Source of the DNA: Leptospiraceae bacterium
GTDB lineage: Bacteria > Spirochaetota > Leptospiria > Leptospirales > Leptospiraceae
Assembly (NCBI GenBank): GCA_024233865.1
Contig: JACKPA010000010.1
Coordinates: forward strand, 1 to 64,000
Direction: 5' to 3'
Length of the DNA stretch: 64,000 nucleotides
Within the stretch, counting starts at the first letter, position 1. Each line of letters starts with the position of its first letter. The notes beneath the pieces are model-generated. The model saw nothing but the letters and a program-made list of their open reading frames with translations, did no database searches and had not been told where the DNA came from. This document shows positions 46,043 through 56,309 of the stretch, piece after piece. The position numbers were made by a program, and so were the translations under genes.

Positions 46043-47356
46043 ATGCTAAAAGACCAAATAATTGAAGGATTTCGGGTATCAATTAACCAATTGATTCCAG
46101 GGACAGAAGTTACAGTATTTTCCGAAATACCAAATGAGATAAAAACTGCCGGTTTATACAAAGATGATTCGAGTTTTGCTCGCATAGATGATTTTACCAT
46201 TTTTTTATGGTTTAATGATGTCCTAAAATCAAAAATCTATTTGAAAATCCAAAGAAATATCATCCAAATTTCCCACTATGAGGAAATGATTTTAAAGTCT
46301 ATTCCAGAGTTAATGAACAATTTCCAAGATATTCATTCGGAAGAGTTTTTGAAGTTTCTCTTAAAGCTTTCTTCCAAAATATCTTTTGATGATTTACTCA
46401 TAGCAAAATTTTTAAACCAACAACAAAATAAACAATCCAAAGGACAGCTAGATCTAATTTTGGTTTTACAAGAGTTGACATTCAGACGCTACGAAGGACA
46501 AAAATGCACATCCGGATTTGTTTTTACGGAAGAGATAGAAGAGTTTAAATCTAAGGTAGAATCTACAAGATATCGTTTTTTTGAGTTTGACAAAAAAGCC
46601 GAACTAACCCATAGTTTTTTTTCAACTCCAGCTACCTATCGGTATGTGGACGGAAGGAATAGTTTTTATTTGATAGACAACCGAAGACACATTCATGGTA
46701 TTTTAAGGCTAAAGAATCCTGATAGCTTTAGCTTGGTAGATCGAATAGGAAATCGCCATCTAAAAGAGTTGTTGGAAGATATGCCGGGAAATAGTTGGAT
46801 TTCTTTTGTAGGTTTAAAAGATGAAGTGTATATCATCGTTGGAGAGAATCAGCAGTTAAAGTGGTCTAATAATCATTGGCATTTTCGAAACAGAGAAATT
46901 ATACTTTCATTGTTAGAAAAATTTGGCTTGAATAACGGACTTGATAAATTGCTTGTAAATGTCATTTTTTCTTTATCTGAAATCAAATACGGTTCCATCA
47001 TTCTGATGCCCGAGGACGATAACATTTTACCACCCATTATTGGAAAAATCGACCAATCAACTATTGGGATGTCATTAAGGAATTCCATTCAATCTACAAG
47101 CATGCTTGAGTTAGCATCCAGTAATTCCATATTGGGAATTTTATCTTCTGACGGTTTAACAACAATTTCGAAAAAAGGTTCTATCTTAAGCTGTGGAGAT
47201 ATTATTGACATAAATAAAGCAGCCCAGAAAAAGATACAAGGTGGTGGTAGAAGCCAAGCAGCAATTGCTTCCTCTTATTTTGGAATAGCCTTGAAAATTT
47301 CCCAAGACGGTCCAATATCTTTTTATTATAAAGGAGAAAAACTAATTGAATTATAG
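46043..47356 (+). CDS. divergent diadenylate-cyclase-like (DAC/DisA_N) protein
   Basis: A 437-residue soluble protein. The last 130 residues follow the layout of a DAC domain (c-di-AMP synthesis): a strand with YGSIILMPE, SSDGLTTISKKGSIL where DGA is expected (near 370), and GGGRSQAAIASSYFGIALKIS where G-x-RHR-A is expected (near 400-406), then SQDGPISFYYKGE. Both catalytic motifs are altered (DGA to DGL, RHR to GRS), so activity is uncertain. The N-terminal 300 residues are of unknown type and may be a sensor. Convergent with the RsbW-like gene. Confidence 0.62.
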   Translation: MLKDQIIEGFRVSINQLIPGTEVTVFSEIPNEIKTAGLYKDDSSFARIDDFTIFLWFNDVLKSKIYLKIQRNIIQISHYEEMILKSIPELMNNFQDIHSEEFLKFLLKLSSKISFDDLLIAKFLNQQQNKQSKGQLDLILVLQELTFRRYEGQKCTSGFVFTEEIEEFKSKVESTRYRFFEFDKKAELTHSFFSTPATYRYVDGRNSFYLIDNRRHIHGILRLKNPDSFSLVDRIGNRHLKELLEDMPGNSWISFVGLKDEVYIIVGENQQLKWSNNHWHFRNREIILSLLEKFGLNNGLDKLLVNVIFSLSEIKYGSIILMPEDDNILPPIIGKIDQSTIGMSLRNSIQSTSMLELASSNSILGILSSDGLTTISKKGSILSCGDIIDINKAAQKKIQGGGRSQAAIASSYFGIALKISQDGPISFYYKGEKLIEL

Positions 47357-47368
47357 GCTTTTGATATG

Positions 47369-47926
47369 CTATTTCTTGCAATATTCCAACTCTAAGATTG
47401 AGCCATCAGTCTGGGAATTGAAGGTTGTATCCGAAACTTTACCCTGGTAATGATAAAAAATTTTAACTGTATCCATTAAACTACGAATAATTTTCAAACC
47501 ACATCCGGTATTTTTATGGATTCTTTCAATTCCAGAGTAAGGAAGACAAATCGAGTTTTGCTTTTGATAATCTACAATGTGCTGCAAAAAAGAATGAAGC
47601 TCGCCGTTTTTACCTTCCCCAGTATCTTCTTCCGTCTTGATTCCGCTTCCATAATCAACAATGTATATAATGATTTTAATTCCTTCTACTCTCCATCGGC
47701 ATATAATTGTTTCTTTACAATGGTTTTTTATATTGGCTGTAATAGAATTGGTAAGGGCTTCGTCACAGGCAAGTTGAATAGTATAAATATCTTGCTCGCT
47801 AAACGGACTTTGCTTCAGAGAATTTTTAAATTCAACTCTAAATTTTTTTATCGAATCCATATCCGGTGGAAGAAACATGGCATAAGAAGTGAGATTTTCT
47901 TGGATAAATAATGTTTCGGATTCCAT
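47369..47926 (-). CDS. RsbW-like anti-sigma serine kinase
   Basis: A 185-residue protein with the GHKL kinase motifs of anti-sigma factors: N-box LACDEALTNSITANIKN (about 53-69), VDYGSGI (about 90-96) and G-box NTGCGLKII. A loop of about 40 residues between the last two is longer than in classical RsbW. It is the kinase expected to pair with STAS proteins and SpoIIE phosphatases. No sigma factor gene is adjacent. Confidence 0.75.
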   Translation of the reverse strand: MESETLFIQENLTSYAMFLPPDMDSIKKFRVEFKNSLKQSPFSEQDIYTIQLACDEALTNSITANIKNHCKETIICRWRVEGIKIIIYIVDYGSGIKTEEDTGEGKNGELHSFLQHIVDYQKQNSICLPYSGIERIHKNTGCGLKIIRSLMDTVKIFYHYQGKVSDTTFNSQTDGSILELEYCKK

Positions 47927-48082
47927 TTAATTGAAGCCTTGTCACCAAAATTATAAATTTGCTCTTGATAGTTTATAGACGAATCTTTTTAACTGTATTT
48001 GATTAGTTTCTTTTATTTTTTGAAATTGCAATATATTTTTTGTATGGGAAATAATTTTATAGCTATTTTTTAGGAGATAATT

Positions 48083-48925
48083 TTGAGAAAGATTAAATTC
48101 ACAAAAATGGAAGGAATTGGAAATGACTATGTTTATATCGACGCTACGGAACATGATATACGGCTTTCTACGGAGGAAATTCAAAAAATTTCGGATAGGC
48201 ACTTTGGAGTAGGGAGCGATGGAGTCATTTTTATAAAAAAGTCTAAAATTGCGGATTTTAAAATGGAAATGTACAATTCGGATGGTTCTTTTTCCGAAAT
48301 GTGTGGAAATGGAATTCGATGTGTAGGGAAATACATTTACGATAATCATTTGTTTTCCAAAGCAAACCCAAAAATTGAGACTGGTAAAGGAGTTTTAGAA
48401 CTTTTTCTTGAAACAGATAAGTCAGATAAAGTTTTTATGGTTTCCGTTGATATGGGAGAACCAATTCTCACGCCTTCCAAAATTCCAATCAGCTGGAAAG
48501 AAGAAAAAGTTGTAAATAAACCTGTTTCAATTCAGAACTATGACTTAAAATTTACAGCTGTTAGCATGGGAAACCCTCATGCAGTGATATTTTTAGAAAA
48601 AATTGACGACTTTCCTGTTGAAAAGATTGGTCCCCTTTTAGAAAACCATCCCCTTTTTCCCAATAGAACAAACGTTGAATTTGTCGAAATTCTTGATAAA
48701 AACCATTTTTATCAAAGAACCTGGGAAAGAGGAGCAGGTGAAACCCTTGCTTGTGGAACGGGAGCTTGTGCCGTAGCAGTTTCTGCTTTTTTAACCGGAA
48801 GATCAGAACGAAATGTAAAAATAGACCTAAGAGGCGGGACTCTTTACATTGAATGGAAAGAATCGGGAAACGTGATTATGCGAGGTCCTGCTAGAACGGT
48901 TTTTGCAGGTGAAATAGAAATTTAA
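48083..48925 (+). CDS. dapF: diaminopimelate epimerase
   Basis: A 280-residue enzyme converting LL- to meso-diaminopimelate for lysine and peptidoglycan. The two catalytic cysteines are C74 in EMCGNGIRC and C225 in [16 protein letters not shown] and SDGVIFIK are family motifs. The start is a TTG with TAGGAGA six bases upstream, and no better start exists. It completes, with dapL at 57336, the aminotransferase route of lysine synthesis. Confidence 0.95.
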   Translation: MRKIKFTKMEGIGNDYVYIDATEHDIRLSTEEIQKISDRHFGVGSDGVIFIKKSKIADFKMEMYNSDGSFSEMCGNGIRCVGKYIYDNHLFSKANPKIETGKGVLELFLETDKSDKVFMVSVDMGEPILTPSKIPISWKEEKVVNKPVSIQNYDLKFTAVSMGNPHAVIFLEKIDDFPVEKIGPLLENHPLFPNRTNVEFVEILDKNHFYQRTWERGAGETLACGTGACAVAVSAFLTGRSERNVKIDLRGGTLYIEWKESGNVIMRGPARTVFAGEIEI

Positions 48926-49056
48926 TCACATCAATATACTCAACGCGGAGTGGTTTTCGGATATGGAATTAAAAAAAATCCTTTAAAATCAAATGAAACT
49001 AATCATGTTAATCACGGAAATCACTCTAATCATAGTATACTTTCGTCTTAAAAAAT

Positions 49057-50379
49057 ATGGTAATTGATTTAGACATGCCTTTCTGGCAGCAAATCCAAAG
49101 TATAATTGAAAAGAAAATAGGTATTGATTTATCAGCAAGAGTCAATAGAGAACATTTTGAATCTATATGTAAACGATCAAATTTGATTCAAAAACTTAAG
49201 AAAGAAGAATACATTGCATTACTAGAGACGGCAAACCCAAGCCACCACCCGGAATGGGTTTTTTTGTTAGATGCTTTAAACGTTTCGGAAAGCTTTTTTT
49301 TTCGAGATAAAAAGCAGCTTGAACTGATAGAAAACCTTGTTTTACCCGATCTTGTTCGGCAAAAAAATAATTTGGAAATTATTAAGGTATGGAGTGCGGG
49401 TTGCTCAACAGGACAGGAGCCTTATACTCTGGCGATTATTATAGAAAAAATCAAAAGAGTCTTTCCGGATTCCAAATTTATCATTTATGCAAGTGACATC
49501 AATTTTCATTCTATCAAAATAGCAGCCGAAGCCGTATACCATCCTTGGTCTGTTCGAATATCCGATCCGGTTTTGTTAGATGACTTTTTTGAAAAAAAAG
49601 GTGAGAAGTTGAGATTTAAAAGTGAAAAGACAACTTCGGTGCACTTTGAATTAACAAACTTGATTAGTGATCCTTTTCCCAAGAACTTTGATCTAATTCT
49701 TTGTAGAAACGTCTTTATTTACATGAAGCAAGAGTATATTCAAAGAGTAATCGAAAAGTTTTCCGAAAGCATTAACCCAAATGGATACTTGCTTATTGGT
49801 CATGCGGAATATACGGGAAAAATGCCAAAAGTTCTGGAAACAATGTTATTTGCCAATTCAGTGATTTATAAAAAGGTGATTTATAAATCAACTCCGTCCA
49901 ATCTTGCTTCGGAAAATTCTACAACAATCCCAAAGGCTATTAATCCGACATCTATAAAAGCGGTAGGTAAAAACGAATCTATCTTTGAGTTAGAAACTAG
50001 ATTGGAAAAGTCTTGCAAAGCAGGTAATCAAAATGACATTTTAGAAATATACTCTAAAATACCTTCCATTGAAAAGCTTTCCAGTAAATCACTGCTATGC
50101 TTTATCAAATCCTTTATGACAAACCAAAAACAAAAGGCAATACCTCTTTGTGAGTATTGGATCGAAAGGGAGCCTCTAAATACGCAACCCTATTTTTTAT
50201 TGGCTCAAATCTTTGAGTCTATAGGTAAGTTTGATTCTGCAACCGAAAGTTATAAAAAAGTTATTTATCTAAATCCTACTCACAAAGAGTCAATTGTATC
50301 ACTTTATCAATTGTACAAACGAAACAATGATTTGGAAAGTGCGATGAAGGTTAAAAAAATGGGTTCTCAATTTTTTTAA
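49057..50379 (+). CDS. cheR: CheR-type methyltransferase with TPR
   Basis: A 440-residue protein: CheR N-terminal helical domain (about 5-75), SAM-binding domain with VWSAGCSTGQEPYTLA (about 110-125) and LCRNVFIYM (about 222-230), and a TPR-bearing C-terminus (about 310-440). It should methylate glutamates of chemoreceptors or act in a CheR-TPR signalling pathway. The chemoreceptors at 44400 and 51531 are plausible substrates. No cheB is nearby. Confidence 0.88.
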   Translation: MVIDLDMPFWQQIQSIIEKKIGIDLSARVNREHFESICKRSNLIQKLKKEEYIALLETANPSHHPEWVFLLDALNVSESFFFRDKKQLELIENLVLPDLVRQKNNLEIIKVWSAGCSTGQEPYTLAIIIEKIKRVFPDSKFIIYASDINFHSIKIAAEAVYHPWSVRISDPVLLDDFFEKKGEKLRFKSEKTTSVHFELTNLISDPFPKNFDLILCRNVFIYMKQEYIQRVIEKFSESINPNGYLLIGHAEYTGKMPKVLETMLFANSVIYKKVIYKSTPSNLASENSTTIPKAINPTSIKAVGKNESIFELETRLEKSCKAGNQNDILEIYSKIPSIEKLSSKSLLCFIKSFMTNQKQKAIPLCEYWIEREPLNTQPYFLLAQIFESIGKFDSATESYKKVIYLNPTHKESIVSLYQLYKRNNDLESAMKVKKMGSQFF

Positions 50380-50431
50380 TTAGGTAGGAACAATGCTGAT
50401 TTCAAAAGAGGTTATCTAAAAATTGAACAAA

Positions 50432-50908
50432 CTAGAGTTCCAAAAACAAATCATTGGAACTTTCATCTGGATTATAGAGTTCTTCCGGCTCGATAAGGAT
50501 TCCATCTTCATCTCTTTTCCATTGATAACCCCACTCGGGCCAATTATCCGTTCCGAATGAAAAAACGGTAGAAGACAGCCAGTAACTTACAAATACAACG
50601 GGAGCTAAAACAATTCGAAATGGAGCCGTTGCCATATTTGTGTAATATCCATCCAAATCTGCCGTAATAAAATTCTTTGTAATTCTGAGTGAATCGGGAA
50701 AATGAACACTAGGAGCTATAATAAAATTATCTACTACTAAGGTAGTTATACATACCGGAATGTAAATAGGAATCATGAAGTTACGAGCCATATTGCTATC
50801 CGGTGTAATTTGTCTGTCAACCCAATTGGTCGTAGCAAGGTGATTTACATCAGTCGAAGCACAAGAACAAAAGATAATCAAAAACAATACAACAAAAATT
50901 TTCATCAT
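50432..50908 (-). CDS. lipoprotein, paralogue of next gene (158 aa)
   Basis: A 158-residue lipoprotein (lipobox IIFCSC). The core MIPIYIPVCITTLVVDNFIIAP aligns with LAPVAIPVGITAFVIDGFLIHP of the neighbouring gene (read as separate shorter blocks: IPVCITTLVVD versus IPVGITAFVID), so the pair arose by duplication. Function unknown. Its ATG overlaps the upstream stop by 4 bases (ATGA), so the two are translated together. Confidence 0.65.
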   Translation of the reverse strand: MMKIFVVLFLIIFCSCASTDVNHLATTNWVDRQITPDSNMARNFMIPIYIPVCITTLVVDNFIIAPSVHFPDSLRITKNFITADLDGYYTNMATAPFRIVLAPVVFVSYWLSSTVFSFGTDNWPEWGYQWKRDEDGILIEPEELYNPDESSNDLFLEL

Positions 50909-51276
50909 TTACACCTCAAATGAATCGGAATTGTAATCCTTACTATTTCAGAACCCAAAAAAGTAGCCAGCATGGTGACAATCCTCATGGGAAAAACGAT
51001 AATTTCAAGTACATACGTATTAGACACTTCCCTAAAAACCCAAAAAGAATCATCTACCGCACATGGTAAACTATAAATCGGATGAATCAAAAATCCGTCT
51101 ATCACAAAAGCAGTTATTCCAACCGGAATGGCAACAGGTGCCAGTGCAATTCGTGCACCGGTAGATTCCGGATCAAGGTTTTCATCCAAAAAATCCAGGG
51201 TATAGCGGTTCTTTTTGGATAATACGGCACAAGAACAAAAACACAACAATAGAAATACAAGCGTTAATTTTTTCAT
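50905..51276 (-). CDS. lipoprotein, paralogue of previous gene (123 aa)
   Basis: A 123-residue lipoprotein (lipobox LCFCSC) with the same IPVGITAFVIDGFLIHP block followed by a variable part and PMRIVTMLATFLGSEIVR. No family recognised. It is the upstream member of the coupled pair; the 255 bases before it hold a VapC remnant on the other strand. Confidence 0.65.
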   Translation of the reverse strand: MKKLTLVFLLLCFCSCAVLSKKNRYTLDFLDENLDPESTGARIALAPVAIPVGITAFVIDGFLIHPIYSLPCAVDDSFWVFREVSNTYVLEIIVFPMRIVTMLATFLGSEIVRITIPIHLRCK

Positions 51277-51342
51277 TTGTTTTGCATCTATAGAATTGCT
51301 TCATTATTTAAGCAGTAATTTTTTTCTTTTATATATAGGAAT

Positions 51343-51510
51343 TTGATTGATACTGATATTCTAATCTATAGCATTAAAGGAAATAATATCGTTCACGAAA
51401 ATTTTCTAAAAAACGAACATATATCTGTTATTACCTATGGTGAATTACTTGTGGGTGCAAAGAAATCTAAAAATGTAGAGAAAAATCTTGCCACAATGTA
51501 TCGAACCTGA
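51343..51510 (+). pseudogene. truncated VapC/PIN-domain toxin gene
   Basis: A 55-codon open frame starting at TTG 51343 (AGGA seven bases upstream by eye) encodes LIDTDILIYSIKGN and ISVITYGELLVGAKKSKN, the opening half of a PIN-domain toxin ribonuclease with the first conserved Asp (DTD) and the Glu (GELL). It ends at TGA 51508, missing the rest of the PIN fold with the remaining acidic residues, so it is a truncated remnant. Confidence 0.7.
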
Positions 51511-51530
51511 GATAGAACTTGTCCATTTAG

Positions 51531-53555
51531 TTATGACTTAAAATAGCTCAAGAACTCTATCGTTTGTTGGGATTTATCATAAAGTCCCCTTGCAAGTTCG
51601 TTTAAATCAATCGAATCATTGCTTACTTTCATGGTAGAATTAGAAAATGTGTCTACGCCTTTTTCGATTTCATTTAAAGAATGGCTTTGTTGTTGTACTG
51701 TCTCCGTAATAAACCTAAATTGCTTTGTAAAATCTGCATAACTTTTACCTATTTCTTCCAAGTCTTTCATTCTCACTTGCATATTTTCCATTAAAACGCT
51801 TACCTCTTCTTTTACGTTTTGGACTTCCTTGATAACATTTTTAATATTTGTTGATGAAAGTTCAACTGCTGTGATTCCATCTTTCACTGAGGAAGAAGTT
51901 TCTTTAATCAGCAATTTTACTTCGTTTACGCTATTTAAAGTATTTTCTGCCAGTTTTGTAATTTCACGAGCTACAACAGAGAATCCTTTTCCAAACTCAC
52001 CCGCTCTAGCGGCTTCAATTCCTGCATTGAGAGAAAGCAAATTGGTTTGATCTGAAATTTCGGTTATAATTTTTATAAAGTCAGTAATTTTTGAGGTAGT
52101 GCTTTGGATTTTCTCCATTGCCTCCGTTACCATTAACATTTGTTTTTCGCCTAATTTAGCTTTGTCAGAAGTACCTTTTACGGTTTCTACTAATATAGTT
52201 AATCTTTGAAGCGTTTCTTGGAAAGACGTATTTTGATTATCAAACAGAGAATAGATTGTTTTGTTTGCAAGTGATGAACTTTCAACGTGTTCGGAAATTT
52301 TTTTACTTGAATTGGCAATTTTACCTATCGCAGCAGATATTTCTTCCAAAGACGCAGCCTGCCTTTGCATCAATTGGCTCAATTCATTAGAATTGCCTTT
52401 TAATTTTGCAGCAAACGTTTGTGTCTCCCCGGCATTCTCTCTGCTTTTAGAAATGATGTTGGAAATTTTTTCTACCATTGTATTCATAGAAGTCATAAAC
52501 TGTCCGATTTCATCATTGGAATTTGTTTCAATTCGAACACGCAAATCACCCTGAGATATTGTTTTTGTAACAGAAAGCATTTCCTTGAGAGACTTTATAA
52601 TCAGCCTTGAAAAAAACCAAAATACCCCCAAGAGCAAAATCGAAATAATCAGAATAACCGTAGCCGTTTTTATGGTAGTTGTTTTTGTATTGTCCAATTC
52701 TTTTTGGAAATTTTTGATTATAAATACATTGCCAATTTGCTCATCTTTAAAATCTTTTAAAGGAATTTCAATTGTGATATAGAGGTTTCCGTTTATGGAA
52801 TATTGATTGAATTCATTTTTAGCTTCCAGTAAAGTACCTTTGAGTTCTTCGGAAGAGAATTTATTGTAAATGATATTTCCAACTTGAACGTCTTTAGTTT
52901 CACTCTTTTTATAGCCTGCAATTTTTAGTTTATCTTCGTTTAAACCAACTATATAGTCAATTTCAAATGTATCTCTTATATGCTCTAAAATATTTTGTAT
53001 AGAACCACCAAATTCCACACTTCCAATATGAATATTGTTATAAAAAATTGGATGAATAACTCTCAATCCGACTCCCGCTACACCGGATTCCAAGCCGGAA
53101 ATAGGAGTCTTTTTTTTGTTACATTCAAGTACGGTATTCCGGAATGCAGAAAGATCGTCTCCAAATTTTTCCGGTTTATGTACTCTTAAAAAAGAAAAAG
53201 CGGGTGGGGTATGAAATTGAAATTGTTGTATGCCATATTTTTTCTTTATTTCGAGAAATAACGGACTTGTTTTGCTTAAGAGAGCAGGTCGATTACCCGT
53301 TGCAAACAACGTTTCTATTTCTTTATCTTCTGCCAATATTTTAGCGGAAAGCATCAAATCTCTTAACCTTGATTGGACAATTTCATGGAAAGTGCCTTTT
53401 AAAGCTTTCGAAAATTCATCGGATTGCTTTTTGATACTGTTGTTAAAATTTAGGTAAGAAAAATAGATAATAAATCCTAGTAAAATCGCAAATCCGCTAA
53501 ACCCACCCACCAACAAATAATTAAACATTTGTGAAATTCTAAAACGTAACTTCAT
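51531..53555 (-). CDS. methyl-accepting chemotaxis protein with periplasmic Cache domain
   Basis: A 674-residue chemoreceptor: TM (about 12-34), a periplasmic ligand-binding region (about 40-290) of the double Cache type with [23 protein letters not shown] (about 295-318), HAMP (about 318-375) and a signalling domain with [15 protein letters not shown] and [11 protein letters not shown]. Its start overlaps the stop of the acetyltransferase gene (ATGA), placing it third in the FecR-GNAT-receptor operon. Confidence 0.9.
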   Translation of the reverse strand: MKLRFRISQMFNYLLVGGFSGFAILLGFIIYFSYLNFNNSIKKQSDEFSKALKGTFHEIVQSRLRDLMLSAKILAEDKEIETLFATGNRPALLSKTSPLFLEIKKKYGIQQFQFHTPPAFSFLRVHKPEKFGDDLSAFRNTVLECNKKKTPISGLESGVAGVGLRVIHPIFYNNIHIGSVEFGGSIQNILEHIRDTFEIDYIVGLNEDKLKIAGYKKSETKDVQVGNIIYNKFSSEELKGTLLEAKNEFNQYSINGNLYITIEIPLKDFKDEQIGNVFIIKNFQKELDNTKTTTIKTATVILIISILLLGVFWFFSRLIIKSLKEMLSVTKTISQGDLRVRIETNSNDEIGQFMTSMNTMVEKISNIISKSRENAGETQTFAAKLKGNSNELSQLMQRQAASLEEISAAIGKIANSSKKISEHVESSSLANKTIYSLFDNQNTSFQETLQRLTILVETVKGTSDKAKLGEKQMLMVTEAMEKIQSTTSKITDFIKIITEISDQTNLLSLNAGIEAARAGEFGKGFSVVAREITKLAENTLNSVNEVKLLIKETSSSVKDGITAVELSSTNIKNVIKEVQNVKEEVSVLMENMQVRMKDLEEIGKSYADFTKQFRFITETVQQQSHSLNEIEKGVDTFSNSTMKVSNDSIDLNELARGLYDKSQQTIEFLSYFKS

Positions 53556-54688
53556 AAGGAACCTAACTCAACATAAGGAATTTTGTTTATAAGAGAATTA
53601 AAACAATCTTTTTCATCTTCCCAATAGACACAATATAAAGTACTAACAAATTTCCAATTCGGAAATTCTTGGAAAGATTGAAGGAGTGGGTCTTTTTCAT
53701 GGAATCCGGCCATAATTAGTTTTGTATTAGACTTGTTATTGGAATATTGCCACACAGCTCTTAAAATGCTTTTCCAAATATCCTCTCTATCGTTTTCGAT
53801 CCTAACAAGTGACAATATTTTATAGTTTAATATAGAACCAGCCTTAGGTAGAATAGGGAGACTTGTGAGCCTGGCATATAGATTATAACAAGGACGGTAA
53901 ATTTTCATAAACGGATGGTAGGTATCAATTATCCAACGCCTAAATTTGTTTTGATCCCACAAAGCTATGGTTCCCACAAGCTTCTCATTCTCATAAGCCA
54001 AAAGAAAATCAGAAATATTTAAACCTCGCAAAATACCTGTATCGGATAGAATATCATCCTTTGTATATAAAGGAGAAAATTGGCGTGAGTTGGAAGTTTT
54101 TTCAAAAAAATCTAATATACTTGGAATGTCTTGTTCTAGCGCCTGTTTGATACTAATTTGGGAATTGTAGGATTGCATTTTTTGGAAACTTTTGCTATTT
54201 ACGACATAGGTATGGTAATTTCCTATATCATGGTAGGTTGGTAAACTTGTTCGTCTGGATGTTAAAATCTTTTTGGCAAGGTGATTATCCGCCATAATGG
54301 TTGTAAGATAGAGCTTAGCTCTTCCTTTTTTATGAAGTGTTTTCAAATAAGAATATCCTTTCCACAAAAACAGGGAATTTCTATATTTGGGAGAAATTCT
54401 TAATCCCCCTAGATACCCTATCCAATCGTCTTTACCGTTGATATAACACTTTTTTTCGGAACGACCACCCGTTCCCATTATTTCACCCGTTTGTAAATTT
54501 CTTCCAATAATCGTATCGTTGGAAACGCCTTCCACTTCCAATGATTGAAAAAAAGAAGGTCCTCGATCCAAACTGAGTTGGATCAAGCCACCGGAAGGAC
54601 TGTTTTTTAGAAAATATAAAATTTCCTTATCATCCTCCAAAGATGCGGAATATATTTTGTAATTATTTTTAGTTTCCGTATTTGTCAT
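53552..54688 (-). CDS. two-domain GNAT-like acetyltransferase
   Basis: A 378-residue protein with two GNAT-like halves: residues about 15-170 ([25 protein letters not shown]) and about 185-375 ([19 protein letters not shown]). Tandem proteins of this kind are found in bacteria but have no known substrate. I prefer the ATG at 54688; a GTG at 54700 is possible. It overlaps the FecR gene upstream by 20 bases and the receptor gene by 4, a tight operon. Confidence 0.7.
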   Translation of the reverse strand: MTNTETKNNYKIYSASLEDDKEILYFLKNSPSGGLIQLSLDRGPSFFQSLEVEGVSNDTIIGRNLQTGEIMGTGGRSEKKCYINGKDDWIGYLGGLRISPKYRNSLFLWKGYSYLKTLHKKGRAKLYLTTIMADNHLAKKILTSRRTSLPTYHDIGNYHTYVVNSKSFQKMQSYNSQISIKQALEQDIPSILDFFEKTSNSRQFSPLYTKDDILSDTGILRGLNISDFLLAYENEKLVGTIALWDQNKFRRWIIDTYHPFMKIYRPCYNLYARLTSLPILPKAGSILNYKILSLVRIENDREDIWKSILRAVWQYSNNKSNTKLIMAGFHEKDPLLQSFQEFPNWKFVSTLYCVYWEDEKDCFNSLINKIPYVELGSL

Positions 54689-55385
54689 CTTTTGCAACAC
54701 CTTTCCATGTCCACCCTTTGGGAGTATGACAGGAAAGGCAAGACTTCATTTCCGGAAATTTTGTCACATAGTCTTTAAATGCTGGCATGGCAACAACGGA
54801 AGTTTTACCATTGTTTTCAATTTTTGAAATCAAGTCTTTGTAAGATGTTTTGCCTATTTCCGGTTTGCCCCCTACGACCATTCCACCCGTTCCTTTCCGG
54901 ATGACTTCTTTTCCTTGAATTTCAACAGAGCCTTCACATACACAGTTCATAGATCTTTTTTCTTTTGGAGAGTATGTAGTGGCAAAAGCTGTACCCCGAA
55001 CGGCAGCTACACTAACCGGAGTATTGGAAAAAAATTTTGAACCTCCCAAATTTTTGATTTTAAACCAAGCGCTTCCCTTCTCTACCTTGACTTTGCCATC
55101 CGTATTTTTTTTATACAGACTTTCTATAACCAAATCGCTGTTAGGTTGGATTTTGAATTCGGATTCTTTATAAATCAGAGTAGCCATTGAGCCGTTTCCC
55201 GTTTTGATTGTGTCGCCGGAATTGATTACATCACCTTTTTTGATTTGTTTCCATTTTGCTTTACCTTTAGAAGCAGAACTGACATACACCTTTCCTTTTA
55301 CAAAAGAAACAAAGGCAGAATCGGACGCATCAGCCAACACAGTTGATACAAGTAAAAAAGACAATACCATAAAAATTTTGTTCAT
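54669..55385 (-). CDS. exported FecR-domain protein with C-terminal heme-binding CxxCH
   Basis: A 238-residue exported protein: signal peptide (1-20), a FecR domain (about 50-165: GDVINSGDTIKTGNGSMATL, VAAVRGTAFATTYSP) and a C-terminal tail with CLSCH at 216-220, a covalent c-type heme attachment motif. FecR domains normally pass envelope signals; the heme motif would add redox or heme sensing. The GTG at 55397 is part of the ribosome site (GTGAGGA), so the ATG at 55385 is the start. First gene of a three-gene overlapping operon ending in a chemoreceptor. Confidence 0.78.
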   Translation of the reverse strand: MNKIFMVLSFLLVSTVLADASDSAFVSFVKGKVYVSSASKGKAKWKQIKKGDVINSGDTIKTGNGSMATLIYKESEFKIQPNSDLVIESLYKKNTDGKVKVEKGSAWFKIKNLGGSKFFSNTPVSVAAVRGTAFATTYSPKEKRSMNCVCEGSVEIQGKEVIRKGTGGMVVGGKPEIGKTSYKDLISKIENNGKTSVVAMPAFKDYVTKFPEMKSCLSCHTPKGWTWKGVAKDDKYGN

Positions 55386-55437
55386 GATTTTCCTCACTTT
55401 TGATTATTCATTGTTTATAAAATAGTTGTAAATATAT

Positions 55438-56052
55438 TCAAGAAAAATATTTATCTTCTTGCTCTACTAACTGGGTAAGAGCTTCCAAAGCTCCATAAAC
55501 TTTGGGAAGTTTATCAATGGTAAAATTCTCTGAATTTTGAATATAGGTGTTTTCTATCAATTTTCCTAACTGCCATAAATTACCGTCCGTAACAACTCCA
55601 TAAACAGTTCTTTGGGGGTTTTCATTCATTTTTTGTGCAGCAACCAATTCCGCCAGACACTGACCCCATCCTTGTTCAAAATCATTTTTCTTTGCTTCCA
55701 CAATGATCACAATCGGTTTTTCTAATACGGTTTTTCCCAAATCAGATTTTTTAGAAAATATATAATCCGGTGTACCGGACAAAACATCATCAAAAGACAT
55801 GCTTTTTTGTATCCAAAAAGAATATTTTGTATGGTGGTTTTTGTAAACTTCACGTAACAACGGAGAAATTATAATTTCGCTACGGGAGGCTTCGGAAGCA
55901 AATATGTCTATATTGGCTCTATAAAACTCAAAATCTTTTAAAAAAATAGCAGGAGGAGATAATTCTTTAGCTGAAATAAAACAATCTTCTTTGTATTTAA
56001 TTTTGTATTTTTTCTGAACTTCTGAAATGCTCTTAAAATCGCTAAATGCCAT
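55438..56052 (-). CDS. PD-(D/E)XK-like protein, paralogue of the gene at 3921
   Basis: A 204-residue protein of the same length as its paralogue. Shared block: P95-D96-Y (GTPDYIF), E119-x-K121 (IIVEAKKNDFEQGW), GQCLAELVAAQ, and TVYGVVTDG. The conserved D...ExK set is intact. Here the gene has no attC-like site at its 3' end, unlike the copy at 3921. Function unknown; nuclease-fold by motif only. A MITE-like element lies just upstream. Confidence 0.7.
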   Translation of the reverse strand: MAFSDFKSISEVQKKYKIKYKEDCFISAKELSPPAIFLKDFEFYRANIDIFASEASRSEIIISPLLREVYKNHHTKYSFWIQKSMSFDDVLSGTPDYIFSKKSDLGKTVLEKPIVIIVEAKKNDFEQGWGQCLAELVAAQKMNENPQRTVYGVVTDGNLWQLGKLIENTYIQNSENFTIDKLPKVYGALEALTQLVEQEDKYFS

Positions 56053-56080
56053 GGGTGTTTTGTCTCCTTGATCACTAATG

Positions 56081-56225
56081 TAACGTCAGTTCGACATAAG
56101 AAAAATTCCTAACAATTATTAGGGTAAACACAGTGGTTTACCCCTACACCAAAGGCTATCAAAGGCTTTTTGTAAGGGCAATCCCCCCGTGGTTGCCCAA
56201 AAATTTTTACATCGAACTCACGTTA
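56081..56225 (+). mobile_element. 145-bp MITE-like palindromic element (full copy)
   Basis: Imperfect terminal inverted repeats TAACGTCAGTTCGACAT... (56081) and TAACGTGAGTTCGATGT... (complement ending 56225). Inner hairpins GGGTAAAC (56122-56129) / GTTTACCC (56136-56143) and GGGCAA...TTGCCC are perfect. No gene inside. Half of the element recurs at 838-904. ATG flanks both ends, possibly a 3-bp target duplication. Confidence 0.7.
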
Positions 56226-56309
56226 ATGTAAGATAGAATCCCTTTGAAAGTCTATCTTTTTAAAAAAATCCTGATTGTAATTAAGCAAGATTCTTAATAT
56301 TTTGTCGTT

